From positions 6,138,001 to 6,202,000 of the forward strand of contig NZ_CP089214.1 in assembly GCF_021183625.1 (NCBI RefSeq): DNA of 64,000 nucleotides. The letters run 5' to 3'. The notes under the pieces are model-generated. The model ran no database searches and was not told where the DNA came from. It saw only the letters and a list, made by a program, of their open reading frames with translations. The position numbers and the translations under genes are program-made. Shown in pieces: positions 26,939-35,136 of the stretch; position 1 is the first letter of the stretch; each line of letters starts with the position of its first letter. Source of the DNA: Nocardia asteroides (lineage in GTDB: Bacteria > Actinomycetota > Actinomycetes > Mycobacteriales > Mycobacteriaceae).

Positions 26939-27847
26939 TCAGTGTTCGAAAACCATCGCCGAATACATCTCGACATCGCCCACGGACGTCATCACGTACC
27001 GCATGCCGCGCTGCAGTGCTCCGCTTTCGACGGCGGCAAGGTAGTTGAGGAAGGTGTCGGCTCCGAAGCAGTGCCCTGCCGACGCCATCGTGGGGGTGTG
27101 GACCCGATCCATACCGATGTCGAGCCGGGCGATGACCTGTCCCCATGACATTCGGTTGATGTTGTGGGGCAGGATCATGTCGATATCGTCCATCGCCAGA
27201 CCGGCCCGGTGCACGGCAGCGAGCACTACCGTGGCCAGCAGCTGCGGATAGGACTGCGCGACAGCATCGCCGAGGTCGCCGCGGATCTCACTCACGTAGC
27301 TGAGTACACGGTCATTCGGCCCGTTCAGACCGACCAGCAGCGCTACGGTGCACTCGCCCATGACTCCGACATCCGGGATCACCCTCGCACTCGTAGTGAA
27401 CACCTTCTCCCCGGTGACGACCAGGGCCAATGCCTCGGTGTCGCCGTCCGCGGCGAGCAGCCGGCCCGCGAGGTCGACGGCGAGCAGGGCGGACGCGCAC
27501 GCGTGCGCGTGCATGCAGAACGCCGCGGCATGGTTCAGACCCAATGCGTTCCGGACATCCTGCACTGTGTCGACCGGATAGGGGGTGGCTGTCGGTGTGG
27601 CACGTGCTTGCAGCAGATGCCGTACTCGATGTCTGTTGTCGTGCCAACCCTCCAACCGCTCGACGGCGCGCACCAGGTGCTCCGCCGGATCGATCTGTTC
27701 CGCTTCGCGGATCTCCCTGAACCCCAGAAACTTTTCGTAGACCTTGATACGAAAGTCGTTGAGCCCCTGTTCGCGCAGATAGTGGCTCACTGGCCGGACC
27801 TGCGGCGGCCAATAAGTCGACACCGCCCGAAGCGCTGTCACCGGCAT
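26939..27847 (-). CDS. 3-oxoacyl-ACP synthase III family protein (first paralogue)
   Basis: A 302-residue KAS III-type condensing enzyme. The nucleophile is probably Cys117 in MHAHACASALLAVDLAG; the histidine is in ILPHNINRMSW and the late active-site loop is GHCFGADTFLNYL. KAS III enzymes start or end chains by condensing or transferring an acyl group from CoA or a carrier protein; the CerJ branch forms esters or amides instead. It is about 50-60% alike by eye to the protein at 29988-30941 but lacks a ~14-residue insert there. The ATG has only a weak upstream GGTGA. Confidence 0.8.
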   Translation of the reverse strand: MPVTALRAVSTYWPPQVRPVSHYLREQGLNDFRIKVYEKFLGFREIREAEQIDPAEHLVRAVERLEGWHDNRHRVRHLLQARATPTATPYPVDTVQDVRNALGLNHAAAFCMHAHACASALLAVDLAGRLLAADGDTEALALVVTGEKVFTTSARVIPDVGVMGECTVALLVGLNGPNDRVLSYVSEIRGDLGDAVAQSYPQLLATVVLAAVHRAGLAMDDIDMILPHNINRMSWGQVIARLDIGMDRVHTPTMASAGHCFGADTFLNYLAAVESGALQRGMRYVMTSVGDVEMYSAMVFEH

Positions 27848-27908
27848 GCCCGTGATGTCACCGTGAATCCGGGGCAGGACGAAGAAGCCATCGAGTTGTC
27901 CTTTGTTG

Positions 27909-29606
27909 TCATGAGCGCGACTGGACCGGCGATGCCGTCTGCGTAGGCAGGTACCTGGCGTGTTCCCACGGGTAATGCGGCAGGTCGATGATTCTTCGAG
28001 GCAACTCGGCGCCGAGAACCGCCGATGGTCCAGAGCCACCCGGATCGATCTCGCGGACGAGTGCGGTGCCCGCGCCGGAGACCAGGGAGTCCAATACCCG
28101 CACGGCCTGGTCAGGGCGCTCGGCCCGAACCGTCGCGCAGAACACGTGCCTTGCTCGGCCCGCGGACGCTGTGTACGCGAACGCCCCGTAGGACTTCGGA
28201 TCGAGATGTGCCAGGACATTTCGGTATCGGCGCGCCAACTGCTGTAGGGCGAAGATGCTCTTCCCGGACAACTCGAAGCCTCGCACCTGCTCGTCGCTCC
28301 GGCTCCCGCTGTCGATGTGCGGCGCCGGCCCCAGGATTACATGCGCATTCGTGCCGCTCATACCGAAGGCACTCACCCCGCCGTAGCTCGGACTCCGGCC
28401 TCGACCCCATTCGCGGGTTTCCTCGACAATCGATATTCGCGAACCGTTCAGATCGATTCTCGGGTTCAGCTTCCCGAAGTGCGGGATTGCGGTCGCACGA
28501 CCTTGCTTGATACAGAGTACGAGTTTGATCAGCCCCGCGATGCCCGCCGCCGCTTCGGCGTGGCCGATGACCGGTTTGACCGTGCCCACCAGCAGCCGGT
28601 GCGCCGACGGTCCCTCGCCGACGGCAGCGGCCAGCGCCGCCATCTCGATAGGGTCACCTTTCGGTGTTCCGGTGCCGTGGGCTTCGACCAGGCCGAGATC
28701 GCCCGGCTCGATCCGAGCATCCGCGAGTGCACTGCGGATCACCTGAACCTGCGCGCGCACATTGGGTGCGGTCAGGGTGGAGCGATTTCCGTCATGATTG
28801 ATGGCCGATCCCTCGATGACGGCGTGTATCCGATCGCCGTCCTGCACGGCGTCGGACAGCCGCTTGAGGATGACGAAGCAGCATCCCTCACCTCGAACGA
28901 AACCGTTGGCCCCAGCGTCGAAGCTCCTGCATGTGCCGTCGGGAGACAACGCACCCAGCCGTTGAACAAACCGCATGGCAGTCGGCGACAGGATCAAATT
29001 GACGCCGCCGGCGACCGCGACGTCGCATTCGCCGCCGCGTAGCGATCGAGCGGCGCTGTGGACGGCTACCAGAGAGGAGGAACATGCGGTGTCGATCGAC
29101 AACGCGGGTCCGGTGAAGCCGAATGTGTAGGCCAACCGTCCGGCCGCGAAGCAATGGCCGTTCCCGACAGCCCAGTAGGCATCTGGCGCTTCCGGCCGCA
29201 GATCGAAATAGTCTTGAGTGGTGGTACCCACGTAGACCCCGACCGTGGTCTCCGCCAGCGCCGACGGCGGTAGCCCGGCGTCTTCGAGAGCCTCCCAAGC
29301 AACTTCCAGGCAGAGTCTGTGTTGCGGGTCGATGGCGCGCGCTTCTCGAATCCCGATGTCGAAGAACGGAGCATCGAATCCATAGGCGTCGGAAAGGAAT
29401 CCGCCCGTTGTGCAGGTCCCCGTCCAGTCGCCGAGAGAACCGTCCTGTCTGTCCTCGGGTAGTTGTCCACAGGCACTTTCGGCGCTACTCAGCAGAGCCC
29501 AGTATGTTTCGGCGTCGGTAACGTCACCCGGCAATCTGACGCCCATCCCGACGATGGCGATTCTGTGCGGCTGTGAGGAGTCGTCCCCTCCGCAGTTCTC
29601 TGTCAT
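27909..29606 (-). CDS. Free-standing modular-type polyketide ketosynthase without acyltransferase
   Basis: A 565-residue protein that begins IAIVGMGVRLPG and carries the full type I PKS ketosynthase triad: Cys175 in DTACSSSLVAV, His310 in EAHGTGTPKGDP and His349 in GTVKPVIGHAEAAAG. After residue ~430 come the KS-AT linker (SGKSIFALQQLARRY) and then, with no acyltransferase domain, the segment DLPHYPWEHARYLP that normally follows the AT. It looks like a module from which the AT was removed. No AT gene is in the window, so malonyl loading must come from elsewhere or another extender is used. It follows an acyl carrier protein gene by 22 bp. Confidence 0.88.
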   Translation of the reverse strand: MTENCGGDDSSQPHRIAIVGMGVRLPGDVTDAETYWALLSSAESACGQLPEDRQDGSLGDWTGTCTTGGFLSDAYGFDAPFFDIGIREARAIDPQHRLCLEVAWEALEDAGLPPSALAETTVGVYVGTTTQDYFDLRPEAPDAYWAVGNGHCFAAGRLAYTFGFTGPALSIDTACSSSLVAVHSAARSLRGGECDVAVAGGVNLILSPTAMRFVQRLGALSPDGTCRSFDAGANGFVRGEGCCFVILKRLSDAVQDGDRIHAVIEGSAINHDGNRSTLTAPNVRAQVQVIRSALADARIEPGDLGLVEAHGTGTPKGDPIEMAALAAAVGEGPSAHRLLVGTVKPVIGHAEAAAGIAGLIKLVLCIKQGRATAIPHFGKLNPRIDLNGSRISIVEETREWGRGRSPSYGGVSAFGMSGTNAHVILGPAPHIDSGSRSDEQVRGFELSGKSIFALQQLARRYRNVLAHLDPKSYGAFAYTASAGRARHVFCATVRAERPDQAVRVLDSLVSGAGTALVREIDPGGSGPSAVLGAELPRRIIDLPHYPWEHARYLPTQTASPVQSRS

Positions 29607-29628
29607 GAGTTCAGCCTCGGTTTCGCGG

Positions 29629-29889
29629 CTAGTGGCCGGCGATGTCGGGAGATTCCGATGACGCGAAAAAGCGTACCTCGATTATTTTCAGAGTTCGGAG
29701 ATCCTCCAGCTCGAGCGCATTGATGTCGACTCTCGACGGGACGAGTTTATCGATAACCTCGACCAAGTCGATGATCTGAATTGAATTCAGTAGACCGCTT
29801 TCGAATAAATCGAGATCGGGGTCGATACGCTCGAGGTCTGGATTCTCTTCGAGTATCCACTTCTCCACGGCCGCGATGGGTTCGAGCAT
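29629..29889 (-). CDS. Small acyl carrier protein
   Basis: An 86-residue acidic carrier protein: KWILEENPDLERIDPDLDLFESGLLNSIQIIDLVEVIDKL, written here as consecutive pieces KWILEENPDL, DPDLDLFESG and LLNSIQIIDL. Ser36 after Asn is the expected phosphopantetheine site. It resembles the short discrete carrier proteins that hold amino acids. Its codons are visibly AT-richer than those of flanking chromosome genes. AGGAAG precedes the ATG. It sits between KAS III and the ketosynthase in the first cluster operon. Confidence 0.85.
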   Translation of the reverse strand: MLEPIAAVEKWILEENPDLERIDPDLDLFESGLLNSIQIIDLVEVIDKLVPSRVDINALELEDLRTLKIIEVRFFASSESPDIAGH

Positions 29890-29987
29890 TGCTTCCTCAT
29901 CATTCGCCGGAGGAAAATCTTCCGATGACTTTACCCTGGTTCGTTGTCGCAGTCAATGGAATCGTCGGATTCGGAGAGGTCAAAGCC

Positions 29988-30941
29988 TTAGTGCTGCAAC
30001 AACATCGCCGCGAAGGTGTCCCCGTCGCCGACGGCAGTCATCAGGTAGCGCATGCCCCGTTGCAGTCGGCCGCGCTCGACTGCCGCGAGGTAGTTGAGGA
30101 ACGCGTCGGCACCGAAGCAATGCCCGATGAGGGCGAGGTTGTCCCAGAAGATTCTCTCTGTGCCGTTACGAATTCCGAGGGCCCTGAAAATGGGTGCCCA
30201 GGACATCCGGTTGACATTGTGTGGCAGAATGAGATCGATTTCTGCCATCGTCAGACCGGCTTTGTCTACTGCCTCGGAGATGACTGCGGCCAGAGCGGTC
30301 GGATAGTTTCGCCGTATATCATCCGTGAGAGTGCGGGAAACTGAAAGGCTTGCTTCGAATTCGCCCTGAGTTCGGCAGGCGTAGCTCAGCACACGATCGT
30401 GCGGGCCGTCGAGGCCGATCAGGAGTGCGGCCGTGCATTCACCCATCACCCCCACGTCCGGAATGACCCGGCCTCCCGGGGTGAAGACCTTTTCTCCCGT
30501 GATCACCAGGGCCAGCGCATCGGGGTCGTCACCTGCCGCCAGTAGCCGGCCGGCCAGATCGACGGCAAGTAGGCCGGAGGCGCACGCCTGCGAACTCACA
30601 CAGAACGCCGCAGCGTGGTTCAACCCCAGAAGATGCCTCAATTCGTGCACCGTGCTGACCGGATACGGCGTGGCAGCCGGCATGGTCCGAGCGTGCAGCA
30701 GGTGCTCGACACGGCGCTCGCTGCCGCGCACCGTGGTCAATCCGGACACGGCGGCCAGCAGTTGCTCGGTCGTTCCTACCTCGCTGGCCAGGCGAATCTC
30801 GGAGAATCCGTAGTACCTCTCCCACACCTTGATGCGGGACTCGCTCGCGCCGTCATGGCGGAGGAAGTGGCTGACCGGTCGGGACAGTGGCGGCCAGTAG
30901 CCTGCCACCGCGCGGAGTGATGTCAAACCGCAGACCCCCAT
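29988..30941 (-). CDS. 3-oxoacyl-ACP synthase III family protein (second paralogue)
   Basis: A 317-residue KAS III-type enzyme with Cys120 in VSSQACASGLLAVDLAG, His241 in LILPHNVNRMSW and GHCFGADAFLNYL. It shares long blocks with the KAS III at 26939-27847 (VITGEKVFT, RVIPDVGVMGECTAALL), so the two arose by duplication. The ~14-residue insert after LSYACRTQGEFEASL is the main difference and may change the partner or substrate. It is the first gene of the leftward operon and divergent from the carrier protein at 31023. Confidence 0.85.
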   Translation of the reverse strand: MGVCGLTSLRAVAGYWPPLSRPVSHFLRHDGASESRIKVWERYYGFSEIRLASEVGTTEQLLAAVSGLTTVRGSERRVEHLLHARTMPAATPYPVSTVHELRHLLGLNHAAAFCVSSQACASGLLAVDLAGRLLAAGDDPDALALVITGEKVFTPGGRVIPDVGVMGECTAALLIGLDGPHDRVLSYACRTQGEFEASLSVSRTLTDDIRRNYPTALAAVISEAVDKAGLTMAEIDLILPHNVNRMSWAPIFRALGIRNGTERIFWDNLALIGHCFGADAFLNYLAAVERGRLQRGMRYLMTAVGDGDTFAAMLLQH

Positions 30942-31022
30942 CAGGTCGCATACAACGCTCGTCGTGCAGCGGCGACCACGAAAACTGTATCGTTCTTCGG
31001 TAGGGGAAGGGGCGGAAATATC

Positions 31023-31361
31023 ATGGCTGCCATGGAAATCGAACCAACCGACGAGACGGACGGGGTCAGTAGCATAGTCGGCGCGGAAATGGGGACGATC
31101 TTGTTCCGTCCGCCGCTGTCCGCGACGGACGACTTCTTCGATTGTGGAGGCGACTCGCTACGCGCCGTGGACCTGGTCGGGCGGCTCACGTCCAGGTGGC
31201 GACCGGACGAAGGCCCTGCTGCCGACCGGATGACCGCTCTTCTCATCACTGCGATCTTCGACGACCCGAGTCCGCGCCATCTCGCTGCCATGATCGAGGC
31301 CGAGGTCGGCTTCGACTCATCGGCCACGCCGGAGACACCGAGCCGCGGCAGCGGTCGGTAG
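31023..31361 (+). CDS. Carrier protein with GGDSL attachment site
   Basis: A 112-residue carrier domain of the peptidyl/acyl type found in assembly lines: ATDDFFDCGGDSLRAVDLVGRL, with Ser45 as the phosphopantetheine site. The extra loop RWRPDEGPAADRMT before the third helix is longer than usual. The ATG follows AAGGGG at about 9 bp; an internal ATG three codons later is possible. It is the only plus-strand carrier protein of the cluster, divergent from the KAS III gene across an AT-rich 80-bp promoter region. Confidence 0.85.
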   Translation: MAAMEIEPTDETDGVSSIVGAEMGTILFRPPLSATDDFFDCGGDSLRAVDLVGRLTSRWRPDEGPAADRMTALLITAIFDDPSPRHLAAMIEAEVGFDSSATPETPSRGSGR

Positions 31362-31832
31362 CCGCGAGAGCAATCGCCACCCGTCCTACCGGCCCGTTCC
31401 CCTCCATCGCTAGATTTCCGATGGATGATCCTGGCGGCCTTCCGAATTGGTTATCGCAGCGCTACCAGATTGCGCGGTCGCTGAATGCCCGGCGGCCGTC
31501 CGTCGATGGCCGACAAGGGGTCGCTCAGGAGCGAGGACGTCATCCGGAAACCCGCACCTGCTGCGGGCGGATGGAGCGGGATTCGACCCGGGAGCAGCGC
31601 ACGGCGCGGCTGCGGCAGGTGGTCGGCCATCAGCTTCTGGGGCAGATGCTGTGCCTGCGGCGTGTCGCGGTGGCGCGCGAGTGCGGCGCGGAGCGCATTC
31701 GCGGGTGCCGTTCTCGGAGCCGGGGCCGTCCTGCGGTGGTCGCCGCGTGGAGCGGTGCCGTCGATCGCGAACGAGCGGCCCTCGTGGCGCAGCTCGGCTT
31801 GGGTCACAGATCGTGCCGAGCCGCCCCGGCGG
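31362..31832. other. Gap of about 470 bp at the right edge of the cluster
   Basis: Several frames are open in both directions, as usual in GC-rich DNA, but none reads as a known protein. A minus-strand frame at 31451-31807 (start TQAELRHEGRSFAIDG) is the most protein-like and cannot be assigned. The stretch is probably decayed sequence belonging with the recombinase remnant that follows. Confidence 0.35.
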
Positions 31833-31949
31833 ATGAGCCCAACTGAGATCCGTCAACTGGTCGACGCCCTGAGCGGATTGCTGGCGAGACTGTGCGCTGC
31901 CGACCCGAACGACGAACTCGAGATATATCGAGAACTCGGTCTGAGCTGA
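31833..31949 (+). pseudogene. C-terminal remnant resembling a serine recombinase
   Basis: Thirty-eight codons ending in a stop read MSPTEIRQLVDALSGLL, then ARLCAADPNDELEIYRELGLS. The ADP-x-D-x-x-x-[IV]Y-x-[EQ]LGL ending is the pattern near the end of actinobacterial large serine recombinases. The catalytic and zinc-ribbon parts are absent. It lies 68 bp from the 3' end of tRNA-Leu, at the edge of the biosynthetic cluster. Short length keeps the call tentative. Confidence 0.5.
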
Positions 31950-32017
31950 ACTACAACGAGAGAACCCGAGCGATCAGAGTAAAGCCGACCCGCGACCGCA
32001 GGTTGGTGTACTGGTTG

Positions 32018-32101
32018 TGTCCGGAGGGGGACTTGAACCCCCACGCCCTATACGGGCACTAGCACCTCAAGCTAGCGCGTCTGCCATTCCGCCACCCGGA
32101 C
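32018..32101 (-). tRNA. tRNA-Leu (anticodon GAG)
   Basis: The minus strand gives an 84-nt leucine tRNA: acceptor stem GTCCGGG pairing with TCCGGAC, D-arm start TGGCGGAATGGCAGAC, anticodon stem CTAGC/GCTAG around the loop TTGAGGT, a long variable arm (TGCCCGTATAGGGCG), and T-arm GGGGGTTCAAGTCCCCC. The CCA end is not encoded. It reads Leu codons CUC/CUU. Confidence 0.95.
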
Positions 32102-32173
32102 CGGTGTGCCCAGCAAGATTATCGGAAGTGTCGGCGGGGACCAAATCGCCCGTCGACCTGGAATGATCGGCTC

Positions 32174-33262
32174 GTGACCGAGGTGACGATCAGTGATCGG
32201 GTGCGGGGTTCTCTGCTGGGCGGAGCGGCGGGTGACGCCCTCGGCGCGCCGATCGAGTTCTGGGATCTGGCGGAGATCCGCTACCGGTGCGGGCCATCCG
32301 GCCTGACTGGTTTCCTCTCGTCCCGCGAGGCTCCGCAGGAGGTCACCGACGATACGCAGATGACGCTGTTCACGGCCGAGGCGCTGCTCCGCTCGCGACC
32401 GGGCACGGATCCGGTCCCCGCGCTCCGTGACGCGTATCTGCGCTGGCTGCGGACCCAGCGGCACGAAGAACCCGCCCCCGGAAACGACAGCTGGCTGGCG
32501 GAGCATGAGTTCCTGTATGCGGTCCGGGCACCGGGAAACGCCTGCCTGAGCGGCCTGGAGCGGCAGCGGGAGGTGCTGTGCCCACCGCATCGGGTCGGTG
32601 AACCGGGGCCGGTGAATCCGGATTCCAAGGGCTGCGGCACGGTCATGCGCTCGGCCCCGTTCGGTCTCGCCGGATTCGGTCCCGAGACGGCTTTCGCCTT
32701 GGCCGCGCGCGGCGCCCAGCTGACCCACGGGCACCCGACGGGTTACTTCGCGGCGGGCGCGCTGGCGGCGGTGCTGGACCGGGTGCTCGCAGGCGTCGGC
32801 CTGCCGGAGGCGGTGGAGCGCACGATCGAGCAGCTGTCCGGGCAGGTCGGTGCGGAGGAGACCGTGGAGGCGCTGGAACTGGCCGTCGACAGCGCGGGGG
32901 GCGCGAGTGCGGAGCGGGTCGAGGAGGTGGGTGCGGGGTGGGTAGCCGAGGAATGTCTCGCCATCGCCGTGCACTGCGCGCTGTACGCCGCGCGGACCGG
33001 CGATGTGCGCGGTGCGCTGCTGCTGTCGGTGAACCACTCCGGTGACTCCGATTCCACCGGCGCGGTGGCGGGGAATCTGCTGGGTGCCGCGCACGGGCTG
33101 GCCGCGCTGCCGTCGGAGTGGGTCACCGCGGTGGAGGGGTACGACACGATCGTGCGGGTCGCGGACGATCTGGTGGCGAATTTCTTTCTGGGTGATCGGG
33201 CCGCGCTCGGTGCGAGGTACCCGTTCGGGGAACCGAGCGATGCGGTCACACCGGCTTCGTGA
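32174..33262 (+). CDS. ADP-ribosylglycohydrolase family protein
   Basis: A 362-residue all-helical hydrolase of the ARH/DraG family, which removes ADP-ribose from proteins or metabolites. The opening RGSLLGGAAGDALGAPIEFW, the metal site VTDDTQMTLFTAEALL and the late NHSGDSDSTGAVAGNLLGA supply the two-metal ligands. The GTG start is 72 bp from the tRNA gene on the opposite strand. It is followed by a TerD-family gene on the same strand, 90 bp downstream. Target unknown. Confidence 0.9.
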   Translation: MTEVTISDRVRGSLLGGAAGDALGAPIEFWDLAEIRYRCGPSGLTGFLSSREAPQEVTDDTQMTLFTAEALLRSRPGTDPVPALRDAYLRWLRTQRHEEPAPGNDSWLAEHEFLYAVRAPGNACLSGLERQREVLCPPHRVGEPGPVNPDSKGCGTVMRSAPFGLAGFGPETAFALAARGAQLTHGHPTGYFAAGALAAVLDRVLAGVGLPEAVERTIEQLSGQVGAEETVEALELAVDSAGGASAERVEEVGAGWVAEECLAIAVHCALYAARTGDVRGALLLSVNHSGDSDSTGAVAGNLLGAAHGLAALPSEWVTAVEGYDTIVRVADDLVANFFLGDRAALGARYPFGEPSDAVTPAS

Positions 33263-33352
33263 CGACGGCGCGGGCCAACTGCGAGACTGCTCGCCGCGAC
33301 CCCCGCTAAGGTCGGAAGGGAGAAGGTTTCCCGCGACGCGAGAGGTTTGCGA

Positions 33353-33928
33353 ATGAGTGTCAGTCTGGCCAAGGGCGGCAATGTGTCGTTGTCGAAGCAG
33401 GCGCCGAATCTGACCGCGGTCGCGGTCGGGCTCGGCTGGGACGTCCGGTCCACCACCGGCGTCGACTTCGACCTCGACGCGAGCGCCCTCGCGACCGGCG
33501 CCGACCACAAGGTGCTCTCCGACCAGCACTTCATCTTCTACAACAACCTGCGGTCGCCGGACGGCAGCATCGAGCACACCGGCGACAACCTCACCGGTGA
33601 GGGCGAGGGCGACGACGAGACCATCAACGTCGACCTGGCGGGCGCCCCGCCCACCATCACCAACATCTTCTTCCCGGTCTCGATCCACGACGCCGACGCC
33701 AGGCAGCAGTCCTTCGGCCAAGTGCGCAACGCCTTCATCCGGGTGGTCGACCGCGCCACCGGCGCCGAGCTGACCCGCTACGACCTCTCCGAGGACGCCT
33801 CCACCGAGACCGCGATGGTCTTCGGCGAGCTCTACCGCAACGGCGCCGAGTGGAAGTTCCGCGCCATCGGCCAGGGGTACGCCTCCGGGCTGGCCGGGAT
33901 CGCGCGCGACTACGGGGTCAGTATCTGA
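33353..33928 (+). CDS. TerD-family calcium-binding stress protein
   Basis: A 191-residue TerD domain protein: SLAKGGNVSLSKQAPNLTAV, GLGWDVR, DFDLDASAL, the calcium-binding DDETINVDL, and GQVRNAFIRVVD. TerD proteins bind calcium and take part in tellurite and general stress resistance; they are common in multiple copies in actinobacteria. A second, more divergent member lies at 56552-57136. It overlaps the convergent permease gene by 11 bp at its 3' end. Confidence 0.92.
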   Translation: MSVSLAKGGNVSLSKQAPNLTAVAVGLGWDVRSTTGVDFDLDASALATGADHKVLSDQHFIFYNNLRSPDGSIEHTGDNLTGEGEGDDETINVDLAGAPPTITNIFFPVSIHDADARQQSFGQVRNAFIRVVDRATGAELTRYDLSEDASTETAMVFGELYRNGAEWKFRAIGQGYASGLAGIARDYGVSI

Positions 33929-35126
33929 CCCGGATCGCGTAGACCAGCGCCCCGAGCGCGAGGACGCCCGCGCCCGCCGCGATCGAGGCGGGCGGCAGGG
34001 CGAAGGCCAGGGTGCCGCAGCCGATCAGGCCGAGTGCGGGGACGAGCCGGGCGGCGGGGCGCAGGGTCAGCGCGGCGGCGTTGGCGACGGCGTAGTAGGC
34101 CAGCACCGCGAAGGACGAGAAGCCGATGGCGCCGCGCAGGTCGGTGCAGGCGGCGAGCACCGCGACGACGGCGGCGACGGCCAGTTCGGCGCGGTGCGGG
34201 ACCTCGTGGCGCGGGTGGACCGCGGCCAGCGCGGACGGCAGGTGCCGGTCGCGGGCCATCGCGTAGGTGGTGCGGGAGACGCCGAGCAGCAGCGCGAGCA
34301 GCGCGCCGAGCGCGGCCAGCGCGGCGGTCGGCCGGATCACCGATGCCGACCAGGGGACTCCGGTGGCGCTCGCCAGCTCGGCGAGCGGCGCCGTCGCCTC
34401 CGCCAGCCGCGCGGGGCCGAGCACGGTGAGCGCGGCCACGGCGACGGCGACGTACACGAGCAGCGCGATGCCGAGCGCGATCGGGACGGCGCGCGGGATG
34501 GTGCGCGCCGGATCGCGGACCTCCGCGCCGAGCGTCGCGATCCTGGCGTACCCGGCGAAGGCGAAGAACAGCAGCCCGGCTGCCTGTAGCACGTCGTAGG
34601 GGGTGGTGTCGAAAGGTGCTGCGAGCCGGTCGACTTGGGCCGCCGGGGCGGAGCAGGCGACGAGCGCGGTCAGTACGGCGAGCACGGTGCCGACGATCAC
34701 CCGGGTCAGCAGCGCGGACTTCCGGATCCCGCGATAGTTCACCGCGGCGACCGCCAGCACCGCGGCGACGGCGACGGCGTGCGCCCGCTCCGGCCAGAGG
34801 TAGCTGCCCGCGGTGAGCGCCATGGCCGCGCAGGAGGCGGTCTTGCCGACCACGAAACCCCAGCCGGCCAGGTACCCCCAGAACGGGCCGAGCCGCTCCC
34901 TGCCGTAGACGTAGGTGCCGCCGGACTCCGGGTAGCGCGCGGCCAGCCGCGCCGACGAGGTCGCGTTGCAGTAGGCCACCGCGGCCGCCAGTGCCAGCCC
35001 GAGCAGCAGCCAGGAACCCGCGGCCGCCGCGGCGGGGGCGAGCGCGGCGAAGATGCCTGCCCCGATCATCGCGCCGAGGCCGATCACGACCGCGTCGAAC
35101 ACCCCGAGCCTGCGCCGCAACTGCAC
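33918..35126 (-). CDS. APC-family amino acid permease
   Basis: A 402-residue integral membrane protein with about twelve hydrophobic helices. The first helix carries VIGLGAMIGAGIFAAL, the substrate-carboxylate binding motif of the amino acid-polyamine-organocation family; ARYPESGGTYVYGRERLG follows the second helix. It most likely imports or exchanges an amino acid across the cytoplasmic membrane. Alanine-rich helices make the substrate impossible to guess. Only 10 bp separate its start from the methyltransferase stop at 35137, so the two are co-transcribed. Confidence 0.88.
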   Translation of the reverse strand: MQLRRRLGVFDAVVIGLGAMIGAGIFAALAPAAAAAGSWLLLGLALAAAVAYCNATSSARLAARYPESGGTYVYGRERLGPFWGYLAGWGFVVGKTASCAAMALTAGSYLWPERAHAVAVAAVLAVAAVNYRGIRKSALLTRVIVGTVLAVLTALVACSAPAAQVDRLAAPFDTTPYDVLQAAGLLFFAFAGYARIATLGAEVRDPARTIPRAVPIALGIALLVYVAVAVAALTVLGPARLAEATAPLAELASATGVPWSASVIRPTAALAALGALLALLLGVSRTTYAMARDRHLPSALAAVHPRHEVPHRAELAVAAVVAVLAACTDLRGAIGFSSFAVLAYYAVANAAALTLRPAARLVPALGLIGCGTLAFALPPASIAAGAGVLALGALVYAIRVRY

Positions 35127-35136
35127 GGCGCGAATG

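Noticed and set aside
32018..32101. tRNA 3' end as an attachment-site core with a second copy at the left cluster edge
   Set aside because: I looked for another copy of the T-arm/acceptor sequence near 14-18.2 kb and saw none, so no att pair is claimed.
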